From the NCBI GenBank assembly GCA_964618455.1, contig CAZUAQ010000077.1, positions 1 through 21,250 on the forward strand: DNA of 21,250 nucleotides, read 5' to 3'. The DNA comes from CAZUAQ01 sp964618455. GTDB taxonomy: Bacteria; Planctomycetota; Phycisphaerae; UBA1845; PWPN01. Below are positions 7,973 through 14,634 of the stretch, piece by piece. The translations under genes were made by a program, and so were the position numbers. The notes beneath the pieces are model-generated. The model did no database searches. It was not told the origin of the DNA and saw only the letters and a list, made by a program, of their open reading frames with translations. Numbering within the stretch: the first letter of the stretch is position 1; every line of letters begins with the position of its first letter.

Positions 7973-9541
7973 ATGCATCGATCTCGCTTCCCCTCCATCG
8001 TCTTGCCGGTCGTTCATGGACTTCTCCTGATCCTGAGCGCGATTCCCTCCACCGTGTTCGCCAGGGATGACTCGCCCCGGCGCCCGAATCTCGTCTTCCT
8101 GCTCGCCGACCAGTTACGCTACGCCTCCGTGGGCTACGCCGGCGATACCCGGGCCCTCACGCCGAACCTCGATCGCCTGGCGCAGCAGGGGCTCAACTTC
8201 AACCAGTTCACGGCGTCCACGCCGGTCTGCGCGGCGTACCGCGCGTCGCTGTTCACCGGGAAGTATGCCAGTTCCACCGGCATGGTCGTGAACGAGCTGC
8301 GGATCAATCCCAACCAGGACTGCCTCGCGCACGTGCTCAGCGCCCACGGCTATCGCACCGGTTACCTCGGCAAGTGGCACCTGTGGGCGAACGAGGCGGG
8401 GAACCATCTTGCCGTTCGGAATGCGTTCATTCCGCCGGGGCCGTACCGTCTCGGCTTCGACGACGCGTGGGCCGCCTATAACTTCAACCATACGAACTAT
8501 CGCGCCTGGTATTTTCGCGACACGCCGGAACCGCATCGCATCGACGGCTACGGCCCGGATCATTTCACCGGCATGGCCATCGACTTTCTCGAGCGGCACG
8601 CCCGGTCGGATCGCCCCTTCGCCCTGATGGTCTCGTACAGCCCGCCGCACGACGCCTGGACGCGCGACAACGTTCCCCCGGAGTGGCTGGCGAAGTTCGA
8701 GGATGTCGCGTTCGACCTGCCGCCGACCTGGTCCGACACGCCGGACCCCCGCATGGATCGCCACACCGATCCGGAGCGGTGGCGGGCGCACTGGAAGGCG
8801 AATCTCGAAGACTACCAGCGTGTCTACTACGCCATGACCGCCAACCTCGACTGGAACGTCGGGCGCATCCTCGAAGCTCTCAAACGTCTCGGCCTCGAAG
8901 ACGATACGCTCGTCGTGTTCACCTCCGATCACGGCGAGATGTTCGGCGCCCAGGGGCGCGTCTTCAAAATGACGTTTTACGAGGAGTCGGTGCGCGTGCC
9001 GATGCTGATGCGCCGGCCCGGCCACATCCCCGCCGGGACGACATCCGACGCGTGCATGACCACGACGGACATCATGCCGACGTTGCTCGGGCTGCTGCGC
9101 CTGCCGATTCCCCCGGCGGTCGAAGGGATGGACCTGTCGCACATCGCCCTGGGTCGGGAGGGCCCGCAGCCCGACGCCGCGCTGCTGCAGGGCATGGGCC
9201 ATACGTACCAATGGAAGGACGGCTACGAGTGGCGGGCACTCCGCGATCGGCGGTACACGTATGCCGTCTATCGCAGCGACCGGAAGGAGTTTCTTTTCGA
9301 TCGCGTCAACGATCCGCAGCAGTCGCGCAATCTCGTCGATGATGCCGCCGCGCGCACGACGCTGACGGCGATGCGCGCCGGGTTGAAAGCGCGCATGGAC
9401 GCGCTGAACGATACGTTCCAGGCGTGCTCGTGGTACCGCGACCACTGGACGCGCGACCGCGTCATCGTGCGCGGGGCGCGCGGCACGTTCACGCGGACGC
9501 TCGGCCCGGACGTACCTGTGCTGCCGGTGGAAGGGAAGTGA
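7973..9541 (+). CDS. Exported S1-family sulfatase (FGly type)
   Basis: This enzyme would hydrolyse sulfate esters, probably on a sulfated polysaccharide or steroid-like substrate outside the cytoplasm; the substrate cannot be read from the sequence. The 522-residue form starting at ATG 7973 gives a clean signal peptide ending VFARDD (ATG 7961 or 7928 would add a few residues). The frame is open further up to GTG 7799, but that stretch contains a terminator. The active-site motif is C-A-A-Y-R (Cys at residue 86), the Cys-type C-x-A-x-R form converted to formylglycine. Other sulfatase landmarks are NLVFLLADQLRY, GKWHLW and SDHGEMFGAQG...K. Length and motifs are complete. It stands alone, with an intergenic gap on each side and no visible sulfatase-maturase gene in the window. 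Confidence 0.92.
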   Translation: MHRSRFPSIVLPVVHGLLLILSAIPSTVFARDDSPRRPNLVFLLADQLRYASVGYAGDTRALTPNLDRLAQQGLNFNQFTASTPVCAAYRASLFTGKYASSTGMVVNELRINPNQDCLAHVLSAHGYRTGYLGKWHLWANEAGNHLAVRNAFIPPGPYRLGFDDAWAAYNFNHTNYRAWYFRDTPEPHRIDGYGPDHFTGMAIDFLERHARSDRPFALMVSYSPPHDAWTRDNVPPEWLAKFEDVAFDLPPTWSDTPDPRMDRHTDPERWRAHWKANLEDYQRVYYAMTANLDWNVGRILEALKRLGLEDDTLVVFTSDHGEMFGAQGRVFKMTFYEESVRVPMLMRRPGHIPAGTTSDACMTTTDIMPTLLGLLRLPIPPAVEGMDLSHIALGREGPQPDAALLQGMGHTYQWKDGYEWRALRDRRYTYAVYRSDRKEFLFDRVNDPQQSRNLVDDAAARTTLTAMRAGLKARMDALNDTFQACSWYRDHWTRDRVIVRGARGTFTRTLGPDVPVLPVEGK

Positions 9542-9547
9542 ACACCG

Positions 9548-9581
9548 CGCGCCGCCCCACCGTCGCTTTCCCTGCGGCGCG
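9548..9581 (+). terminator. GC-rich stem-loop after the sulfatase gene, possible terminator
   Basis: CGCGCCGC (9548-9555) pairs perfectly with GCGGCGCG (9574-9581) across an 18-base loop, 7 bp after the sulfatase stop. There is no T-tract after it, so intrinsic termination is doubtful; it could be an RNA 3' end stabiliser. Confidence 0.35.
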
Positions 9582-9626
9582 TCGACCGCTAAAGTGAATC
9601 GGTGGAAGCCACGTACCTCGCGATAT

Positions 9627-9754
9627 CCGGGGAATTCATGACACCTTACGCACCGTATCCGTTGAACCTGTTGCGCGACGGGCTGCACCGTTGGCGGTGG
9701 GTGATCCGCGGCGTGCTGACGGCGGTGCTGGTGCCGTGGGCGGTGTTCTGGGCG
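9627..9754 (+). repeat. Direct repeat copy 1, 5' end of the first paralogue
   Basis: This 128 bp stretch covers the ribosome-binding site CCGGGGAATTC, the ATG and the first 39 codons. By my letter-by-letter comparison it matches the second copy with six mismatches, five of them silent. The remaining parts of the two genes are far less alike in DNA. Confidence 0.85.
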
Positions 9755-11188
9755 CATGGGCGATGGAACGCCGAACCGGCGTTGCCCGGCGTGGTCAGTG
9801 GCGCTGTAGACCATCTCGATCCGGCGCTGAACATTCCTCCTCCGGAATTGGATGTCACGCAGGAACTGGCCGCCGCCTTCAATGCTCTGCCGCCACTGCC
9901 TGCAATCAAGCCGCTACCCGCACCGCCGGAGGGGAAAAAGTGGCGAGCGTTGGACGATTCAACTCCGATTCGAACCACCATCTATCCCGCTGAGACCTTG
10001 AAGGGGCCGTGGCAACCGGATTCCCGACTGCAGCAGATGCTGTTTGTCGAGTACCTGAATGATCCGAAGGTCGTCGCGTCGCTGGAAGAGATCGTGGAAC
10101 TGAGCGACAGGCCCTCTTGTTTGTCACACAGCAGTGCGCTCGGATGGAGTTCGTCCACTTTCCGCACGCAGATCTGGTCGCTGGTCGCGAGATCCCGTCT
10201 CCATGCCGAAGAGGGCAGCTACGAAGCGGCTTTACGTGATCTTCAAACGGTTTGCCATCTCGCCCGGACTGTTACAGATGACGGACCGTTGCTCACCATG
10301 ATGATCGGGGATTCGCACTATGCGAAAGCGTACGGCGAATTCATCGCCCAGGCGCGCACGCTGCCACAACCTGCCGAGCACCGCCTCGCCGTTCTGAGGT
10401 GGTTGAAGGATCATCCCGTCGATGCCGTCAGGCTGTGGCAGGAAGCGGCGCGCGGCGAAAGCAGATACTTCGAGTACTGGGTTGACGGCTATTACACCCG
10501 AGACGAAGAAGGGAACGGGGTGTACACCTATGATTCAACGACGTTGGCTCCGGGATTGGACTCGTTTGGGCGGATCCAGAATCTCATGGGCCACGTGTAT
10601 GACGATCGTCAATCCTACCTGGCTTTCCTTCAGCAGATTTGGGGAGAAGCAGTACCCGATGCGATCGCACTCCCCTATCCTCTAGCCGAGAGCACGCTGC
10701 AAGAAATGACGCGCTACCGCCCTCCCACTCATGTCGAGCATGCCACAAGCGGATTAGGAAGATGGGCTTTCACCATCGCCCGATCGCGAACCTTCAAACA
10801 GATTACGCTGGCGACGTTGGCGGTGTTGACCTATCACGCCGAGAAAGGTGCATATCCCGAGCGGCTGTCGGATCTCGTTCCGGACTACCTCGATCAACTC
10901 CCGATCGACGGATTCACGGACGAGCCGTTGCGCTACAGGCTCGACCAGCGCTATGGGTTCATCGTCTATTCGGTGGGCGAGAACCTGCGCGATGATGGGG
11001 GACAATTTGAAAAGGCCCCGGGCGAAGATCTGGCATACGACAAGATCCACGATTACTTCTTTAGTCGACCACAGGACGGTAAGTGGCGCGATGAACCCAC
11101 CGAGGAATGGATCCTGGTTCCGGCCGATGCGGAGGATCCCGCCGAGCCGATTGACGTGCCTGACGCCCCTGACTTCGAGGGGTTTTGA
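9638..11188 (+). CDS. Membrane-anchored protein with pseudopilin-like C-terminal motif, paralogue A
   Basis: I do not recognise a named family. The 516-residue product starts at an ATG right after GGGGAATTC, a site shared exactly with paralogue B; the frame extends to GTG 9602, but the shared site favours 9638. Residues about 20-39 (WVIRGVLTAVLVPWAVFWA) form a single membrane anchor. A Pro-rich linker (about 65-95) precedes a largely helical region with a TPR-like pair near residue 190-215 (HAEEGSYEAALRDL). A DEEGNG acidic loop occurs near residue 287. Residues about 386-470 contain LAVLTYHAEKGAYPERL and PDYLDQLP, then YGFIVYSVGENLRDDGG. This resembles the C-terminal part of GspG-like pseudopilins and is familiar in uncharacterised planctomycete proteins. 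It lies 102 bp before paralogue B. Function is unknown. Confidence 0.85.
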   Translation: MTPYAPYPLNLLRDGLHRWRWVIRGVLTAVLVPWAVFWAHGRWNAEPALPGVVSGAVDHLDPALNIPPPELDVTQELAAAFNALPPLPAIKPLPAPPEGKKWRALDDSTPIRTTIYPAETLKGPWQPDSRLQQMLFVEYLNDPKVVASLEEIVELSDRPSCLSHSSALGWSSSTFRTQIWSLVARSRLHAEEGSYEAALRDLQTVCHLARTVTDDGPLLTMMIGDSHYAKAYGEFIAQARTLPQPAEHRLAVLRWLKDHPVDAVRLWQEAARGESRYFEYWVDGYYTRDEEGNGVYTYDSTTLAPGLDSFGRIQNLMGHVYDDRQSYLAFLQQIWGEAVPDAIALPYPLAESTLQEMTRYRPPTHVEHATSGLGRWAFTIARSRTFKQITLATLAVLTYHAEKGAYPERLSDLVPDYLDQLPIDGFTDEPLRYRLDQRYGFIVYSVGENLRDDGGQFEKAPGEDLAYDKIHDYFFSRPQDGKWRDEPTEEWILVPADAEDPAEPIDVPDAPDFEGF

Positions 11189-11278
11189 TCACTGGGGCAT
11201 CGCGGCGTCGGGGCAGCGCTTCAGCGCGGGTGGCCGATCGCATAGAATCCTTTCGAGGCACAATCGCATCTTTCGCGA

Positions 11279-11406
11279 CCGGGGAATTCATGACACCTTA
11301 CGCGCCGTATCCGTTGAACTTGTTGCGCGACGGCCTTCACCGTTGGCGGTGGGTGATCCGCGGCGTGATGACGGCGGTGCTGGTGCCGTGGGCGGTCTTC
11401 TGGGCG
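11279..11406 (+). repeat. Direct repeat copy 2, 5' end of the second paralogue
   Basis: This is the second copy of the 128 bp repeat that starts at 9627. It covers the same ribosome-binding site, start codon and first 39 codons, with six mismatches to copy 1. Confidence 0.85.
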
Positions 11407-12864
11407 TATAGTCGGCTGAGCGACGAACCGGTGCGGCCGCTGGGGATCGGTGTCGGCTTTGTCGTTCCGCAGACCGCGTTCATGAACCATGACGTGCTGA
11501 TCGAACTGCCACCGCCCGAGGTGGACGAGACCAAGGCGCTGGCGACGGCGATACAAACCCTGCCGCCGATGCCGACCGTCCCGCCGATGCCGACGCCGCC
11601 CGAAGGCATGACCTGGAGGAAGCAAGGCATTCTTCGCCAGCGGGGGCGGGCGACACGGATAAGCGTCGACGAGGTCCGGGCCGGCCCATGGCAACCCCGG
11701 CAGCGACTCAGCCAGCAACTCTTCCTTCAGTACCTGCAGAGTCCGCCGGTGGAGAAGACGCTTCAGCGCATCGCCGAACTCAGCGACCAGCCGGCGGCGC
11801 TGTCGCACTCGACCGGCCTCGGCTACACCGGAGGAGCGGCGTTTCGCCAACTCGCCCACATGCTGGTCGCCAAATCGCGATGCCATGCGGAGGTAGGGGA
11901 ATACGAGCAGGCCCTGGCAGACCTGACCACGCTCATCGCACTCTGTAATAACCTGGAAGATGAGGGACTGCTGATCCCGGTTTTGGTTGCCGGTGCCTGT
12001 CGATCGCTCGCCATTCACGAGTTGATCGTGCAGGCGCGCACGCTGGACCATGATCCCGCGCAGCTTCGCGCGATGCTGGAATGGCTCAAGGCCCGTCCGG
12101 TGGATACACGCGCCACTTACCTTCGAGCTTTGCGGCAGGATCAGCAGTTGCACTACACCGCCATTGATGCCCTGTTCACGCTTGACGACGATGGTAACGG
12201 TCGCCTCTGCGTGGATCGCACCGGCCTCGGCCCGGGGTTGGATCAATTCCTGCTCGTGCAGAATCTCGTTCACGGCGCGTACGATGACCGCGTGACCCAC
12301 CTTCGCCACATCGACGATATATGCTCCATCGAACAAAAGGTGGTGTCACTTCCTTTCGGCGAAGGAGCGAAGCTCCTGGATGCGATGGAATATGTGCCGC
12401 TTACGCCGACGCTCGCCTACTCGATTCACCCTCTGCGGCACCTCCCGATCATGATCGCGCGGGGACAGGCCGATCATGAGATCGCTCTGGCCATGCTGGC
12501 GGTACTGGCTCTCTACGAAGAATATGGCGTTTATCCCGTCCGGCTGGACTACGTAGTTCCGGAATACCTGGACAGCGTTCCGACCGATCCATTTGTGGAT
12601 GCGCCGCTACGATATCGCCTGGACGAACGCTACGGCTTCATCGTGTACGCCACAGGCGAGAACCTGCGCGACGACGGGGGACAGTTTGAAAGTGCTCCCG
12701 GCGAGGATCTCGACCGCGATGCGCTTCAGGATTATTTCTTCGGCCGGCCCAGGAAGGGATCCTGGCGGAGTGAGCCGAATGACGACTGGATCCTGGTGCC
12801 CACGGACGATGAATGGCAGGCGGAATCGAGATCAACTTCAACCGAGGAGGCCGCCACGCCATGA
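11290..12864 (+). CDS. Membrane-anchored protein with pseudopilin-like C-terminal motif, paralogue B
   Basis: This 524-residue product is a tandem paralogue of the preceding one and also has no recognised function. The ATG at 11290 follows the same GGGGAATTC; the frame extends to 11185 without a better site. Layout is parallel: N-terminal membrane helix at about 20-39, Pro-rich linker, helical middle with HAEVGEYEQALADL, an EF-hand-like DDDGNG loop near residue 298-306, and a C-terminal module from about 395 with YEEYGVYPVRLDYVVPEYL, VPTDPF and YGFIVYATGENLRDDGG. It ends in TGA overlapping the next ATG (ATGA), which suggests translational coupling. The two paralogues match most closely at the extreme N-terminus and in the C-terminal module, less in the middle. 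Roles in a type II secretion-like or polymer export machine are only a guess. Confidence 0.85.
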   Translation: MTPYAPYPLNLLRDGLHRWRWVIRGVMTAVLVPWAVFWAYSRLSDEPVRPLGIGVGFVVPQTAFMNHDVLIELPPPEVDETKALATAIQTLPPMPTVPPMPTPPEGMTWRKQGILRQRGRATRISVDEVRAGPWQPRQRLSQQLFLQYLQSPPVEKTLQRIAELSDQPAALSHSTGLGYTGGAAFRQLAHMLVAKSRCHAEVGEYEQALADLTTLIALCNNLEDEGLLIPVLVAGACRSLAIHELIVQARTLDHDPAQLRAMLEWLKARPVDTRATYLRALRQDQQLHYTAIDALFTLDDDGNGRLCVDRTGLGPGLDQFLLVQNLVHGAYDDRVTHLRHIDDICSIEQKVVSLPFGEGAKLLDAMEYVPLTPTLAYSIHPLRHLPIMIARGQADHEIALAMLAVLALYEEYGVYPVRLDYVVPEYLDSVPTDPFVDAPLRYRLDERYGFIVYATGENLRDDGGQFESAPGEDLDRDALQDYFFGRPRKGSWRSEPNDDWILVPTDDEWQAESRSTSTEEAATP

Positions 12865-13724
12865 CCTCCGCCGCGACCCAAACTGACAATCGCGCCGACG
12901 CCATCCCCGAGCCGCTGCCGGAGTTTCTGCCGGTCACGCCGAGAAAGCCGGTGGTGCATCCGTGGTGGATTCCCTGGCCCGTGGCGATCCTGCTGGCGCC
13001 GCTGCTGTGGCTGATGCCGCGGCGGATGGGGCCGCACTTCGCGACGGTGCGCTGGCCGGGGGCGATCCTGGGCAACCTGGTTTACGTGATCTATGGGATA
13101 TCGTGCCTCGTGCTGGCGCGGGTGTCGCCGCGTTACGGCTGGGTGGCGTATCTGCTCGGCGAGGCGCCGGGACAGGCGCCGGACAGCCCGCTGCCCGGTC
13201 CGACGTTGTCGCAGATTATCCGGTCGCCCCTGGCGGCGGCGCTGAACGCGTGGGAGGCGGGCTCCGGCGGGGAGTTGCTCGCGCAGATCCTGATCGGCAT
13301 CTCCGCGTACGCGGGCGTAGTGGTGTTCTTCAGTCTCTTGCTGATGCCCCCGGCGGCGGCGGGCGAGAAGAAGCGGTACCTCTTCGCCCGGTGCGTGAAG
13401 CTGGTGTTGTGGTCGATGACGAGCATGCTTCTGTTCGGCCTGGCGGCGACGGGCACGGAGCTCTACGAGGTGAGCCAACATTGGGTGATCATCCCGTGGG
13501 CGCTGCTGCTCGGCTGGATCCTGTATCGTGCGGTAGGGCGTTACCCCGGTGCGGCGGAGGGGCCGGCCTGGCCGCCGCGGCGACCGACCTGCCGGAAGTG
13601 CGGCTACCTGCTCACGGGGATGCGGCTCGCCGATCGTTGCCCGGAGTGCGGTACATCGGTAGTCGACTCGATGCAGCCGCGCCGCAAGCGGAGAGGATGG
13701 CGGCGGAAAGCAACACCTACCTGA
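12861..13724 (+). CDS. Multi-pass membrane protein with C-terminal zinc ribbon
   Basis: The 287-residue product starts at an ATG overlapping the upstream stop (ATGA at 12861-12864), with GAGGAGG 10 bases before it. This indicates coupling to paralogue B. Hydrophobic segments are visible at about 33-55, 65-87, 130-157, 172-193 and 205-225. The C-terminal tail has C-R-K-C-G-Y (Cys 244 and 247) and C-P-E-C-G (Cys 260 and 263), a zinc-ribbon knuckle common in planctomycete membrane proteins, followed by a basic, Arg/Lys-rich end. The first 30 residues are Pro-rich and soluble. I do not know a function; it may be a partner of the paralogue pair, since it is cotranslated with the second. Confidence 0.82.
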   Translation: MTSAATQTDNRADAIPEPLPEFLPVTPRKPVVHPWWIPWPVAILLAPLLWLMPRRMGPHFATVRWPGAILGNLVYVIYGISCLVLARVSPRYGWVAYLLGEAPGQAPDSPLPGPTLSQIIRSPLAAALNAWEAGSGGELLAQILIGISAYAGVVVFFSLLLMPPAAAGEKKRYLFARCVKLVLWSMTSMLLFGLAATGTELYEVSQHWVIIPWALLLGWILYRAVGRYPGAAEGPAWPPRRPTCRKCGYLLTGMRLADRCPECGTSVVDSMQPRRKRRGWRRKATPT

Positions 13725-13758
13725 GGCCGCGGACATCGCCTCGCGCCCAGGGCGTGAA

Positions 13759-14103
13759 TCATCCCCGCCGTTCCGAGCCGCTGTAGCGAATCACCTCCGC
13801 CTTTTCCAGCGTCACGAGACCGTCGCCGATCATCTCGTCGAGCACCGCCAGCAGGCCTTCGAGCTTGTCGCGCGTGTCCACGATCTCGACTACGACGGGC
13901 AGGTCTTCGCTGAGGCGGAGCACCTTCGCCGTGTGCAGGCGGCTGCTGGCGCCGTAGCCCATCACGCCCTTGAGCACGGTCGCCCCCGCCAGGTGTAGCT
14001 CGCGTGCCTTGAGCACAATCGCTTCGTAGAGCGGGCGGCTCTGCCAGTGATCCGATTCGCCGATGAAGATACGCAGCAACGCGCCGTCGGTGGGAAGGTG
14101 CAT
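13759..14103 (-). CDS. DUF190 family PII-like protein, partner of the fluoride channel
   Basis: DUF190 proteins resemble PII signalling proteins and are often found next to crcB. The 114-residue form starting at 14103 gives HLPTDGALLRIFIGESDHW, the usual N-terminus of the family. It has an AGGAG 8 bases upstream; ATG 14109 would add two residues but sits too close to that site. YGAS and VVVEIVD segments of the ferredoxin-like fold are visible. Stop TGA is at 13759-13761. It follows crcB with 52 bp between, on the same strand, so the two are probably cotranscribed. It is convergent with the zinc-ribbon gene, 34 bp away. The role in fluoride response is inferred from context. Confidence 0.88.
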   Translation of the reverse strand: MHLPTDGALLRIFIGESDHWQSRPLYEAIVLKARELHLAGATVLKGVMGYGASSRLHTAKVLRLSEDLPVVVEIVDTRDKLEGLLAVLDEMIGDGLVTLEKAEVIRYSGSERRG

Positions 14104-14155
14104 GGCCATGACTCCTGTATGGTGATGCGCCGCCGTGCCGAAACGACGACGCGGA

Positions 14156-14551
14156 TCATCCCAGAATGGCGGACGCCACGCGATAGCCGAGCCAGACCGC
14201 CAGGAAGCAGGCGGCATTGGTGCCGAACACGTAAGCCAACGCCCAGCGCCACTGGTCGTCCCGGAGCATGTTCAGCGTTTCGATCCCGAAGGACGACCAC
14301 GTCGTAAACGCGCCGAGCAGACCGACGAGCACCGCCATGCGCACCTCCGCCGAAACGCCGCGCTGCATCAGCAGCGGAAAGAGAAACCCCATGAGCAGGC
14401 AGCCGAGGGCGTTCACGCAAAGCGTGCCCCACGGGAAGAGCGCCGACGGTCCGCGGCTCATCAGCGACTGTACCCATCCGCCGGTGGCGTAGCGCGCCGT
14501 CGCGCCGATCGCCCCGCCCAGCATGATTCCGATCCAGATCTTCACATGCAT
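14156..14551 (-). CDS. crcB: Fluoride-specific channel CrcB/Fluc
   Basis: This small inner-membrane channel exports fluoride. The 131-residue length is typical. Four hydrophobic helices are visible, with family motifs GGAIGATARY near the start, TLCVNALGC in the second helix and GLLGAFTTWSSFGIET in the third, which holds the conserved phenylalanine and the central sodium-site region. The start gives MHVKIWIG; the ribosome-binding site is weak. It is the first gene of a two-gene minus-strand unit with the DUF190 gene and is divergent from the propeller gene at 14635 (83 bp between). I saw no recognisable fluoride riboswitch in that gap. Confidence 0.95.
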   Translation of the reverse strand: MHVKIWIGIMLGGAIGATARYATGGWVQSLMSRGPSALFPWGTLCVNALGCLLMGFLFPLLMQRGVSAEVRMAVLVGLLGAFTTWSSFGIETLNMLRDDQWRWALAYVFGTNAACFLAVWLGYRVASAILG

Positions 14552-14634
14552 ACGAACATCCCGCGTGTGACTCGGCGAAGAACTTCGATCGGGTTATCAT
14601 ACGGTATCGAATCACACACTGCATGGGAGAACCT

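Noticed and set aside
8114..9814. A 566-codon open frame on the minus strand opposite the sulfatase
   Set aside because: Low-complexity Arg/His-rich translation without family motifs, while the sulfatase on the plus strand is complete.
14552..14634. Fluoride riboswitch upstream of crcB
   Set aside because: The 83 bp gap did not show the expected conserved core by eye; an automatic search is needed to be certain.
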